Source: Bacteroidales bacterium
GTDB taxonomy: Bacteria; Bacteroidota; Bacteroidia; Bacteroidales; VadinHA17
Direction: 5' to 3'
Length of the DNA stretch: 50,705 bases
Assembly (NCBI GenBank): GCA_025358645.1
Contig: JANYIW010000241.1
Location: 1-50,705 of the forward strand
The notes beneath the pieces are model-generated. The model was not told where the DNA came from. It did not search any database and was given only the letters and a program-made list of their open reading frames with translations. Below, piece by piece: positions 15,686-25,085 of this stretch. The number at the start of each line of letters is the position of its first letter. The first letter of the stretch is position 1. Both the position numbers and the translations under genes were made by a program.

Positions 15686-18670
15686 ATGAAAAAATTAGTC
15701 CTGTTTTTTATTTCACAGGTTATTCTTTTGCCTGTGTTTTCTCAACAATCAGTTAAAGGGAAGATCACGGATGATAAGAATGTTCCGGTTGCTGGTGCAT
15801 CAGTACAGGTTAAAAATACATTACGAGGCACTTTCAGCGAAATTGATGGCGGCTTCATCATTGTTGCTTCTTCAAATGACACGTTGGTATTCTCCATGTT
15901 AGGCATGGCGACTCAGAAGATTCCTGTTTCCGACAGAACGACCATAAACGTAAAGATGCTCGAAGAATCAAAGGAACTTAACGAGGTAGTTGTGATTGGT
16001 TATGGAACTGTTAAAAAAAGTGATCTGACCGGATCCGTTGCCTCTATAAAATCAGTTGATCTTACGAAAATCACATCCTTGAACCCTGAACAGGGATTGC
16101 AGGGAAAAGTAGCCGGCGTTCAAGTGACCAGTTCCTCCGGAGCACCCGGAGCTATTCCTTCAATTCTTATCCGTGGAGTGGGTACCTTTAACAATAGCGC
16201 TCCCATCTTTGTAGTTGATGGAATCATCCTGGATAACATTTCCTTTCTTAACTCACAGGATATTGAGTCCATGAATATTCTCAAAGATGCCTCAGCCACG
16301 GCCATCTATGGTTCCCGGGGAGCCAACGGTGTCATCCTGGTGACCACCAAAACGGGACAAAAAGGACAGGGGAAAGCCACCTTTAATTATTCAGGAGAAT
16401 ACAGCAGGCAGATATTGCAAAAGAAAATTGATTTGCTCTCGGGCAGGGATTATGCTACTGTGGTTAATGAAATTACACCCACCTATAATAATGTTGATCT
16501 GGTTCCAAACACAAACTGGCAGTCGCTTGTTTTTCATCCAGCCTCAATTCAGAGCCACCAGTTGTCTGCTTCCGGCGCTACAGACTTAACCCAGTATTAT
16601 GTAAGTTTGGGTTATTTCAAACAGGATGGAATAGTAGATAAATCAAACTATGAGAGGGTCACATTCAAATTGAATAATACTTATTTCTTAACAAAAAATA
16701 TTAAGGTAAGTAATTTTCTGAGCATCACTCCCTATAAGCAGCAAAATGCACCCAATGTAACCTATTCAGCCTATAGAGCCCGACCCGATCTGGTCCCATA
16801 TAATCAGGATGGAGGTTTTGCAGAAGTTCTTAATGTGGGAAATCCCCTGGCCGATCTGGCATATTCCAATGATTATAACAAAGGGGTTCGCGGTGTAGGC
16901 AATATTTTTGCCGAGGCAACGATACTGAAAAGCTTTAAGGTTAAAACAAGTTACGGTATTGATGCCGGCTATAATCAGGCAACCAGCTTTACGCCTGCAT
17001 ATTTCGTTTCCCCGCAGCAACAAAACCTTCTGAACACACTTAACAAGGGAAACAGCCACAGCATAGCCTGGCTCTGGGAAAATACCCTTTCTTTTAGTAA
17101 GCAATCAGGTCTTCATTTCCTTGATGTCGTTGCAGGTTATACCATGCAGAAGACTTCCTCGGAGAATTTCTCAGTTACAGGGAAAAATATAATCCGGACC
17201 TCCCCGGATTTCTGGTATCTCAACCAAAGTTATATATACGATCCTACTAATGGAGTAAATACTCTTAACAGCATTTCCAATGGGGTAGATGCCAATCTAA
17301 ATTTTTCTATGGTCTCATACCTTTTCAGGGCTAACTATACATACAATTCAAAATATATTTTAACAGCAACATTTCGCCGGGACGGATCATCCAAATTCAG
17401 TTCCACCAACAGGTATGGAAATTTCCCATCATTTGCTGCAGGCTGGGTTGTTTCAAGAGAACATTTTATGGAGAAATTTCCATTAATTTCGAATTTAAAG
17501 GTGCGTGGAAGCTGGGGAATGACAGGTAATGATAAAATAGGATATCTTAGCCAGTATTCAATTACTCAGAATCTTGTAACAGTTCTGGGAAACCCTGCAT
17601 CAGCAAATTCAGCCATCACATACTCTGTTTCCGGTAACCCAAACCTGAAATGGGAAAGCACCACTCAGACTGACGCCGGACTTGAAATTGGTCTGATTAA
17701 AAACAAACTAACAGGAGAATTCGACTATTATAACCGTCTAACTAAAGATATTCTGATCGCATTATCGACCCCCGATTACCTTGGAAATGGTCAAGGCGCC
17801 CAAGAATCTTTCAACGCTGCCTCGGTTAAAAACACAGGCTTTGAGGGCAAATTAACATGGAAAGACAAAATCGGACAAGTGGGGTACTCAGTTTCTATTT
17901 TAGGTTCGTCTATCCGGAACAGAGTTTTGAAAGTAGGAGGAAGCAGCGGAATCGATTCTATCTTGTATGGTGGATTCCTTTCCAGCGGGATTCCTGTAAC
18001 CCAAAGCAGGGTGGGGCTGCCTATCGGTGCTTTCTATGGATACAAAACCAATGGAGTGTTTCAGAGTACAGACGAACTTAATGCAAATCCCCATCTGTCA
18101 ACTGCAGTTCCCGGCGACTTACGGCTGGTTGATGTCAACAATGACGGAAAGATTGACGGGAATGACCGAACCTATTTAGGATCACCTATTCCCAAGTATA
18201 CTCTGGGGTTCAATATCGGGGCTGATTATAAAGGATTCGATCTTTCCATAGATATCCAGGGTGTATACGGTAATAAAATATTCAATGCCAAAGAAATTGT
18301 CAGACCTGATCCCTACAACTGGGAAAAACATGTTTTAGGTGCATGGACAGGCCCTGGTACAAGTAATTCGGAACCAAGAGCCACCTATGGCGGAAACAAT
18401 TACTTGCCCTCCGATAAATTTGTTCAGGACGGATCGTTTACCAGGCTGCGAAATGTAACCCTGGGCTTTACCCTTCCATCCAGTATTACCAATAAAATAG
18501 CTATCAGTCAATTGAGATTCTATGTTAAAGGATCTAATATATATACTATTTCCAGGTTTACGGGTTACACGCCCGAAATTGGAGGTTCCAACGTTATTTC
18601 CAACAATATTGATTTTGGAACGTATCCGGTCAGTTCGGTTTATTCCTTTGGTATTAATCTAACATTCTGA
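15686..18670 (+). CDS. SusC/RagA-family TonB-dependent outer-membrane transporter
   Basis: Outer-membrane transporter that imports oligosaccharides bound by its SusD partner, powered by TonB. 994 residues: Sec signal peptide (about 1-19, ending VFSQQ), carboxypeptidase-regulatory-like domain (QSVKGKITDDKNVPVAGASV onward), SusC plug with NEVVVIGYGTVKKSDLTGSV and ILKDASATAIYGSRGANGVI, then a large beta-barrel ending in a C-terminal aromatic strand (YSFGINLTF). There is no N-terminal STN domain, so it is unlikely to signal directly to an anti-sigma factor. susD follows after 5 nt. Hand-sampled GC is somewhat above that of housekeeping genes in the window. Confidence 0.96.
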   Translation: MKKLVLFFISQVILLPVFSQQSVKGKITDDKNVPVAGASVQVKNTLRGTFSEIDGGFIIVASSNDTLVFSMLGMATQKIPVSDRTTINVKMLEESKELNEVVVIGYGTVKKSDLTGSVASIKSVDLTKITSLNPEQGLQGKVAGVQVTSSSGAPGAIPSILIRGVGTFNNSAPIFVVDGIILDNISFLNSQDIESMNILKDASATAIYGSRGANGVILVTTKTGQKGQGKATFNYSGEYSRQILQKKIDLLSGRDYATVVNEITPTYNNVDLVPNTNWQSLVFHPASIQSHQLSASGATDLTQYYVSLGYFKQDGIVDKSNYERVTFKLNNTYFLTKNIKVSNFLSITPYKQQNAPNVTYSAYRARPDLVPYNQDGGFAEVLNVGNPLADLAYSNDYNKGVRGVGNIFAEATILKSFKVKTSYGIDAGYNQATSFTPAYFVSPQQQNLLNTLNKGNSHSIAWLWENTLSFSKQSGLHFLDVVAGYTMQKTSSENFSVTGKNIIRTSPDFWYLNQSYIYDPTNGVNTLNSISNGVDANLNFSMVSYLFRANYTYNSKYILTATFRRDGSSKFSSTNRYGNFPSFAAGWVVSREHFMEKFPLISNLKVRGSWGMTGNDKIGYLSQYSITQNLVTVLGNPASANSAITYSVSGNPNLKWESTTQTDAGLEIGLIKNKLTGEFDYYNRLTKDILIALSTPDYLGNGQGAQESFNAASVKNTGFEGKLTWKDKIGQVGYSVSILGSSIRNRVLKVGGSSGIDSILYGGFLSSGIPVTQSRVGLPIGAFYGYKTNGVFQSTDELNANPHLSTAVPGDLRLVDVNNDGKIDGNDRTYLGSPIPKYTLGFNIGADYKGFDLSIDIQGVYGNKIFNAKEIVRPDPYNWEKHVLGAWTGPGTSNSEPRATYGGNNYLPSDKFVQDGSFTRLRNVTLGFTLPSSITNKIAISQLRFYVKGSNIYTISRFTGYTPEIGGSNVISNNIDFGTYPVSSVYSFGINLTF

Positions 18671-18675
18671 ATGTC

Positions 18676-20163
18676 ATGAAAACAAGAATTATACTTTTTT
18701 TCTCTGTTATCATTCTACTTACAGGATGTACCGACTTTTTAAAGACTGATCCACAGGGACAATTAATAGAAGCTTCTTTTCCCGTTTCTTCTTCTGATGC
18801 TTTGCTGGCAACAACTGCTGTATATGCTGCTGTGAGAAACTGGTACTATAATTCGGGTGGATACCCTATTCTGGATATCATGTCGGACGATGCCTATAAG
18901 GGAAGTAATAAGAATGACCAACTGGCAACTGTAGGAGCCTATGATAACTTCACGTTCAACACAACCGGTGATGGACTCGACCGCTGGTGGGCCACTCTAT
19001 ACCAGGGAATCAAATGGGCTAATGTCGTCATAGAAAAGGTACCAGACATATCGATGGATACAACTTTAAGAAACCGATACCTAGGTGAGGCAAGATTCAT
19101 GCGGGGACTATTCTATTTCGATCTGGTACGCGCATGGGGCGGCGTACCCAAAGTGACCGCATCAATTCCACCCTTGCATCTTGGCAGGGCCAATAGCAAA
19201 GAAATCTACAGTCTCATCGTCTCAGATTTGCAATATGCAGAGACCCATCTTACAAAAAAAAGTGAACTTATATCCTCTGATAAGGGAAGAGCAACAGCCG
19301 GTGCCGCGGAAGCCTTACTGGCAAAAGTTTACCTTTTTCAAAAGGATTTTGTAAATGCGGAAAAATACGCCCTGAAAGTCATCCAATCCAATGAATATTC
19401 TCTGGAACCCTGGTTCATAGACGCTAACGGAGTGAACGGTAATAACGGGGTCGAATCTATTTTTGAAGTGGGTGCTCTTGGAGTAGAAGATTATAATGGG
19501 GGAGGAGCCCAATATGCTAACACGCAGGGAGTAAGGGGTTCGCCTAACCGGGGGTGGGGATTCAACCGCCCTTCCATCGATTTAAGAAAGTCCTTTGAAC
19601 CGGGGGACACTCGTCTGAAAGGTACGATCATCGATCTGGGTGATACTATAGATGGCGTGTTTATCAAGGGCGATCCTGATCCAGCCAACGATCCGGTTAT
19701 TACACTTAATCAAAATGGCGATACCATCAATATTCAATGTTATAATCGAAAAGTATGGACCCCTGGAAACGATACCCCCACGCAATGGGCGCATCATAGA
19801 AGGTTGATTCGATATGCCGATGTATTGTTGATGGCCGCTGAAGCACTGAACGAAAATGGGAAACAGACAGATGCATTGACCTATCTGAACCAGGTTAGAA
19901 AAAGAGCCAGAGGAGGAAACATTTTAATCTTGCCAGATGTTACTATCACAGATAAAAATTTACTCAGGGATAAAATATTGCTTGAACGACGACATGAACT
20001 TGCTCTGGAGGGAGAACGGTTCTGGGATCTGGTTCGAACCGGTAAGGCGGCCACAGTCCTGGGACCCTTGGGATTTGTCCCTGGCAAACATGAATTGTTG
20101 CCCATCCACCAGAGTGAAATCGATATTTCACAGGGATCATTAACACAAAACCCTGATTATTAA
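18676..20163 (+). CDS. SusD/RagB-family surface glycan-binding lipoprotein
   Basis: Surface lipoprotein that caps its SusC transporter and binds the glycan. 495 residues with signal peptide and lipobox ILLTGCTDFL (Cys about residue 18). The helical TPR-like body is recognisable from LRNRYLGEARFMRGLFYFDLVRAWGGVP, and the C-terminal region has RYADVLLMAAEALNENG and LLERRHELALEGERFWDLVRTG, all family hallmarks. It starts 5 nt after susC and is certainly co-transcribed. Ligand specificity is inferred from the GH144 genes downstream. Confidence 0.96.
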   Translation: MKTRIILFFSVIILLTGCTDFLKTDPQGQLIEASFPVSSSDALLATTAVYAAVRNWYYNSGGYPILDIMSDDAYKGSNKNDQLATVGAYDNFTFNTTGDGLDRWWATLYQGIKWANVVIEKVPDISMDTTLRNRYLGEARFMRGLFYFDLVRAWGGVPKVTASIPPLHLGRANSKEIYSLIVSDLQYAETHLTKKSELISSDKGRATAGAAEALLAKVYLFQKDFVNAEKYALKVIQSNEYSLEPWFIDANGVNGNNGVESIFEVGALGVEDYNGGGAQYANTQGVRGSPNRGWGFNRPSIDLRKSFEPGDTRLKGTIIDLGDTIDGVFIKGDPDPANDPVITLNQNGDTINIQCYNRKVWTPGNDTPTQWAHHRRLIRYADVLLMAAEALNENGKQTDALTYLNQVRKRARGGNILILPDVTITDKNLLRDKILLERRHELALEGERFWDLVRTGKAATVLGPLGFVPGKHELLPIHQSEIDISQGSLTQNPDY

Positions 20164-20209
20164 TATAATTCAATCCCATTCGATATGTATAATTAAATAA
20201 TTGACAATT

Positions 20210-21475
20210 ATGAAAAGAAAAATCCTTATTCTCAGTGTTTTAATGATGATGACAGCTATCGTCGCAATAGATAGTTGTAAGAAAAGTAATCCTGCTCCAC
20301 TTAGTCTGGGAACATTGATGGTTGGTACTATTGATTTAAATGCCGCCACAGCTCCCACGAACGTGCCTGTTAAACCCGCCATTACTGCCACTTTTACCAC
20401 GGATGTTGATATGGCGTCCGCGACAGCCAGTAACATTACCCTTACTGAGGATTATGATGCTGTTTCCATTCCTTTGACCATTTCGGCCTCCGGGAAAGTT
20501 GTTACCATCACTCCTACCACCAACCTGGCCAATGGGGCGCTTTATAAACTTGCCATCACAACAGGGTTAAAAGCTTCCGATGGTCAGACGCTCACAGCAA
20601 TCAACCGTTCGTTTACTACCATGGGTTCATTCCTTCCGGCAGGTGTATTCGCCTACTGGAACTTTGACGGAAACGCCAATGACCAGACTGGAGCCTATAA
20701 CGCTTCAGCAAGTGGGGTCATCGGCATTACCTATGTAACGGGTCGTAATGCAGCCTCCGGTCAGGCTGCAAGCTTTAACGGAACCACCTCTCTGATTGAA
20801 ATTCCTAATGGGGATGTACTTGAAAATTCTGCCGACTTCTCTTTAAGTTTCTGGATGAAAGATGACACTACTGCAAAGCGTGATCAGTTTGTCATGGGAC
20901 TGGCCGGATGGAATGGGTTCCAGTTCGAGTACAATAGCAATGTATATGGCGTTGGCAATAGAGCCCAGATAGGACAGTGCAAATTGGCCGCACAATACAG
21001 CTACACTGGCGGAAATACCTCACAAGATTTGTGGTTTGATGGTGTTGGTGATACCAAGGACAACGGTGGATGGCAGGGATGGACCTTCAGCAAAAATCTG
21101 GTTGCAAATAGCGGAACAGGTGTAAATGGTCTGTTAGCTCAGCAATGGGCTCATATTGTGTGCACTTATGACCATACTACCAAGATCGGTACCCTCTATA
21201 TCAATGGTCTGCAAATGAAGGCTCAGGACTTTAATTTATATCCAACTCCATTACTAAACGCAACAGGATTGAAATTTGCAGGAAACGCTGCCAATAACTC
21301 ATTGGTCTTTGGCTTTATCCAGGATAAAGTTAGTCCTACTATTTCAGATGGATGGGCCGACTATTCGGTTCCTGGAAATAACCATTTTAAGGGTCTTCTG
21401 GATGATGTTGCCATCTATCATTCGGCGTTGACACCTGCTCTGATCACACTCATGTACAACTCAGGAAAACCATAA
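20210..21475 (+). CDS. Surface lipoprotein with Ig-like (SbsA/Big_5) and LamG domains
   Basis: 421 residues from ATG 20210 (an in-frame TTG at 20201 is less likely). Signal peptide with a lipobox-like IDSCKKS. An Ig-like domain of the SbsA/Big_5 type follows (PVKPAITATFTTDVDMASA to NRSFTTMG, about 30-140). A LamG/concanavalin-A-like domain runs from about 145 to the end (FAYWNFDGNANDQTG, AASFNGTTSLIEIPNG, FSLSFWMKDD, WAHIVCTYD, GLLDDVAIYHSAL). It sits where SusE/SGBP genes usually sit, so a glycan-binding role at the cell surface is likely; LamG can also be catalytic, but no active-site motif was seen. Confidence 0.85.
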   Translation: MKRKILILSVLMMMTAIVAIDSCKKSNPAPLSLGTLMVGTIDLNAATAPTNVPVKPAITATFTTDVDMASATASNITLTEDYDAVSIPLTISASGKVVTITPTTNLANGALYKLAITTGLKASDGQTLTAINRSFTTMGSFLPAGVFAYWNFDGNANDQTGAYNASASGVIGITYVTGRNAASGQAASFNGTTSLIEIPNGDVLENSADFSLSFWMKDDTTAKRDQFVMGLAGWNGFQFEYNSNVYGVGNRAQIGQCKLAAQYSYTGGNTSQDLWFDGVGDTKDNGGWQGWTFSKNLVANSGTGVNGLLAQQWAHIVCTYDHTTKIGTLYINGLQMKAQDFNLYPTPLLNATGLKFAGNAANNSLVFGFIQDKVSPTISDGWADYSVPGNNHFKGLLDDVAIYHSALTPALITLMYNSGKP

Positions 21476-21548
21476 TTAATTTTCCAATCAGGTGAAAAGG
21501 GAGGGCAACGCGGTCCTTCCTTTTCTTTTTATTCATTATCTTGTGGTT

Positions 21549-23510
21549 ATGAAATATAAAATATCCCCGCTCTCTTATTTCATATTTTTCTTAGGTATCC
21601 TGTCATGTGGGAAAGATTCCCCCCAGAATAAGAATGGGGGAATGATCCAGCTAATAAGCGTTAAGATTGGTACTTCCACTCTGAACGTCAATAGCACAAT
21701 AAATAACGTACCCAATGATCAACCCTTTCAGATTGCGTTCGCTGGTGCGGTGGATACCAATTCCATTATTAAGGGGATTACCCTTCAAAATTTTAAAGGG
21801 ACCGCGATTGCTTATTCCTATGCTTCGATAAACAATTCCACTGCTCTCACCTTGACTACAACAGCCAGCCTGCAGTATTCCACCGATTATACCCTGGCAA
21901 TTTCCTCCGCGTTACGAGGTTTGAACGGGGAGACTTTTCCAGGAATCCAATTTAAGTTTACAACTCTTGCAGGTTCTATGGTGATTGATTCAATCAGTCT
22001 CAATGGAAAAACTATGTCAACTTCCCCGTTACAAAACATTGACCCTAAAAAAATCAACATAAGGATAAACTTTTCCCAGGCCCTGGATCCCGCCAATTAC
22101 AAATCGTTATTTTCATTCACAGGACCTCTCTTATCCTTTACTCTATCTAACGACAACAAAACACTTCTGGTTAACAATACCGTAAAGGCAAAAGGTCTTG
22201 TCAGGTATTCATTTTCCATTTCCTCTGCGTTGACCTCGGCTGGAGGGTTTTCCTTCGGAGGTTTTTCTTCTGATTTTTATACAGCGATCGATACCACCTA
22301 TCAATACACAAAGATATCGGATGATGATCTTTTAACACTGATACAGCGACAAACCTTTAAATATTTCTGGGATTTTGGCCATCCTTCGTGCGGTATGGCG
22401 CGTGAACGGAATTCTTCGGGCGATATCGTTACCACGGGAGGCTCAGGATTTGGCATTATGGCCATGATTGTGGCCATAGAAAGAGGATTCATTTCAAGGA
22501 CGGATGGCATTACCCGGTTAAAGAAAATCCTTGGCTTTTTAGAAACTTGCGATCGTTTTCGTGGTGTCTGGCCACACTGGTTAAACGGCGTAACGGGAAA
22601 AACGCAGCCGTTTAGTGCAAAAGACAACGGAGGAGACATCGTGGAAACCTCCTTTATGATCCAGGGTCTGCTTTGCATGAGACAATACCTTGATCCCACC
22701 GTACCAATAGAGAAAACAGAAATCGATCGAATCAATAAATTATATAATTCTATCGAATTTGATTGGTTTACAAATGGTGAAAAAACACTCTACTGGGGAT
22801 GGTCGCCTGATTTTGGGTACAACCTTAAAATTCAGGGCTACAACGAGACACTGATCACATACCTCATAGCCGCTTCTTCTCCGACACATTCCATTACAGC
22901 GGATGTCTATACGAACGGATATGCAAATAACGGAGGAATAAGAAACGGAAGAAGCTATTATGGATATCTCTTACCTTTAGGAGCAGACTATGGAGGACCT
23001 TTGTTTTTTACCCAATATTCATTTATGGGACTTGATCCCCGGCGCCTCAAAGACCAATATGCTGATTATTGGGAACAAAATGTGAATCAATCTCTGATAA
23101 ATTGGAACTATTGTATTGCAAATCCTAAAAAATATCCGGGTTATAGTTCCGCGGTCTGGGGGTTGACTGCTTCCGACAATCCATGGGGATATAATGCACA
23201 CTCTCCAACCAATGACCTTGGAGTGATCACACCTACAGCTGCCATTTCTTCTATTGCCTATACACCCACACAATCGTTGAACGCATTGAAAACGGATTAC
23301 TATTTTCTTGGTGATCGTCTATGGGGAGATTATGGCTTTTACGATGCTTTTGATGTAACAGCAGGCTGGTGGGCAAACTCTACCCTGGCCATCGACCAGG
23401 GGCCAATTATTTGCATGATTGAAAACTACAGAACAGGTCTGCTATGGAATTTATTTATGTCAGCTCCTGAAATACGTACCGGCTTAACAAAACTTGGCTT
23501 CACCTATTGA
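21549..23510 (+). CDS. Ig-like domains plus GH144/glycoamylase-like (PF10091) lipoprotein enzyme
   Basis: 653 residues from ATG 21549. The frame opens at 21492, but the later ATG leads directly into a lipoprotein signal (FFLGILSCGKD). Two SbsA-like Ig domains (about 30-140 and 143-245) precede the catalytic domain starting near KISDDDLLTLIQRQTFKYFW. Family motifs include SGFGIMAMIVAIERGFI, FRGVWPHWLNGVTGKT, KDNGGDIVETSFMIQGLL, YGFYDAFD and AIDQGPIICMIENYRTGLLW. The family contains endo-beta-1,2-glucanases (GH144), so cleavage of beta-1,2-glucan at the surface is the best guess. It is paralogous to the next gene, which lacks the Ig domains. Confidence 0.88.
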   Translation: MKYKISPLSYFIFFLGILSCGKDSPQNKNGGMIQLISVKIGTSTLNVNSTINNVPNDQPFQIAFAGAVDTNSIIKGITLQNFKGTAIAYSYASINNSTALTLTTTASLQYSTDYTLAISSALRGLNGETFPGIQFKFTTLAGSMVIDSISLNGKTMSTSPLQNIDPKKINIRINFSQALDPANYKSLFSFTGPLLSFTLSNDNKTLLVNNTVKAKGLVRYSFSISSALTSAGGFSFGGFSSDFYTAIDTTYQYTKISDDDLLTLIQRQTFKYFWDFGHPSCGMARERNSSGDIVTTGGSGFGIMAMIVAIERGFISRTDGITRLKKILGFLETCDRFRGVWPHWLNGVTGKTQPFSAKDNGGDIVETSFMIQGLLCMRQYLDPTVPIEKTEIDRINKLYNSIEFDWFTNGEKTLYWGWSPDFGYNLKIQGYNETLITYLIAASSPTHSITADVYTNGYANNGGIRNGRSYYGYLLPLGADYGGPLFFTQYSFMGLDPRRLKDQYADYWEQNVNQSLINWNYCIANPKKYPGYSSAVWGLTASDNPWGYNAHSPTNDLGVITPTAAISSIAYTPTQSLNALKTDYYFLGDRLWGDYGFYDAFDVTAGWWANSTLAIDQGPIICMIENYRTGLLWNLFMSAPEIRTGLTKLGFTY

Positions 23511-23515
23511 AAACA

Positions 23516-24880
23516 ATGAAAAATCTCAGGTTATATACTCTGTTCGCTCTGATTGTATTTAGTGTTAACTGTTGTGTCGGTAACAAGGATAAAACAACAG
23601 GTAAAAATAGTTTATCAGAGTTTAAAAAGATATCAGATGATTCACTGCTCACACTGGTTCAATACAGAACATTCCAGTACTTCTGGGATGGAGCTGAACC
23701 TAATTCAGGGATGGCTCGCGAACGATTTCATGTTGATGGAATATATCCTGAAAATGACATGAACGTTGTTACATCGGGAGGCAGCGGTTTTGGTCTGATG
23801 GCAATTCTTGTAGGTATTGAAAGAGGTTTCATTACGCGGGACGAAGCAGCTGATCGTTTTTCAAGAATTATAGAATTCCTTAAACATGCCGACAGGTTTC
23901 ATGGCGCCTGGCCGCATTGGATTTATGGTGAAACCGGGAAAGTAAAACCCTTTAGTCCAAAAGATAATGGTGCAGATATTGTTGAGACAGCCTACCTGAT
24001 GCAGGGTTTGCTCACTGTAAGACAGTATTTTATAAATGGATCTGAACAGGAAAAGTTACTCGCGTCAGAAATAGAAAAATTATGGAAAGAAGTTGAATGG
24101 ACCTGGTTTACAAAAGGCGGAGAGAATGTATTGTACTGGCACTGGTCGCCCAATTATAGATGGGAAATGAATTTTGCAGTCAAAGGTTATAACGAATGTC
24201 TTATACTATATATATTAGCTGCATCTTCACCAACCTATCCTATCCGGCCAGAAGTTTATCATGAGGGGTGGGCAAGATCGGGTGCAATAAGTACTCACAG
24301 CAGTAAATATGGGTATAGCCTTGCTCTCAAACATAATGATGCGGAGGATTATGGCGGACCACTATTCTGGGCTCATTATTCATATCTTGGATTAGATCCC
24401 CGTTTCCTGAAGGACAAATATGCAGACTATTGGCAGGAGAATAAAAATCAGACTTTCATTAACTGGAAATGGTGTGCGCAGAATCCCAAGAAATTTGCTG
24501 GTTACAGTGAGGATTGCTGGGGACTTTCTGCAAGCTATTCAATGAAAGGTTATGCAGCTCATGCTCCCGGTGAAACCAACGACCTGGGAGTCATCACTCC
24601 GTCAGCTGCTCTCTCGTCCTTCCCGTATACCCCGGAGCAATCAATGAATGCCATGAAACATTTTTATTATAATCTTGGAAACAAAATATGGGGCGAATAT
24701 GGATTCTATGATGCTTTCAGTGATCAGAATAATTGGTATCCACAGAGATACCTGGCTATTGATCAGGGTCCGGTTGTTATTATGATAGAAAATTACAGAA
24801 CGGGATTACTCTGGAATCTGTTTATGTCCTGTGATGATATTCAAAATGGATTGAAACTTCTTGGTTTTATATCCGATTGA
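23516..24880 (+). CDS. GH144/glycoamylase-like (PF10091) lipoprotein enzyme, second copy
   Basis: 454 residues from ATG 23516; the frame also opens at a TTG (23507) overlapping the previous stop. Signal peptide with lipobox-like SVNCCVGNK. The catalytic domain spans almost the whole protein with the same motifs as its neighbour: FQYFWDGAEPNSGMARERF, GSGFGLMAILVGIERGFI, FHGAWPHWIYGETGKV, KDNGADIVETAYLMQGLL, YGFYDAFSDQNNW and AIDQGPVVIMIENYRTGLLW. Probably a beta-1,2-glucan hydrolase of GH144. The 5-nt gap puts it in the same operon. Different anchoring or domain dress may place the two copies on different sides of the outer membrane. Confidence 0.88.
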   Translation: MKNLRLYTLFALIVFSVNCCVGNKDKTTGKNSLSEFKKISDDSLLTLVQYRTFQYFWDGAEPNSGMARERFHVDGIYPENDMNVVTSGGSGFGLMAILVGIERGFITRDEAADRFSRIIEFLKHADRFHGAWPHWIYGETGKVKPFSPKDNGADIVETAYLMQGLLTVRQYFINGSEQEKLLASEIEKLWKEVEWTWFTKGGENVLYWHWSPNYRWEMNFAVKGYNECLILYILAASSPTYPIRPEVYHEGWARSGAISTHSSKYGYSLALKHNDAEDYGGPLFWAHYSYLGLDPRFLKDKYADYWQENKNQTFINWKWCAQNPKKFAGYSEDCWGLSASYSMKGYAAHAPGETNDLGVITPSAALSSFPYTPEQSMNAMKHFYYNLGNKIWGEYGFYDAFSDQNNWYPQRYLAIDQGPVVIMIENYRTGLLWNLFMSCDDIQNGLKLLGFISD

Positions 24881-24974
24881 AAAAAATATACAATTTGAAA
24901 TACCCGGTCGGGTCGGTAATTATGTGTTTTTCAACATATTTAATACCGGACAAGAAGATTATTTGATTTTTATA

Positions 24975-25004
24975 TTGTTATGTTCCATAATTTTAATATA
25001 TTCG
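24975..25004 (+). promoter_or_regulatory. Candidate promoter of the AAKP-tail lipoprotein
   Basis: TTG (24975-24977), 19-nt spacer and TATATTCG (24997-25004, 7 of 8 to TAnnTTTG). It would give a leader of about 75 nt before the ATG at 25086. Confidence 0.4.
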
Positions 25005-25085
25005 CACCATAATTTTAAAGTTGAAACGATTAAACTAAATAGATCGAAATTGTTAATTAAACAAAGTATTAAAAAGGTTAGAAAA

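Noticed and set aside
24861-25085. N-terminal extension of the AAKP lipoprotein
   Set aside because: It would bury the lipoprotein signal peptide inside the protein and overlaps the GH144 gene.
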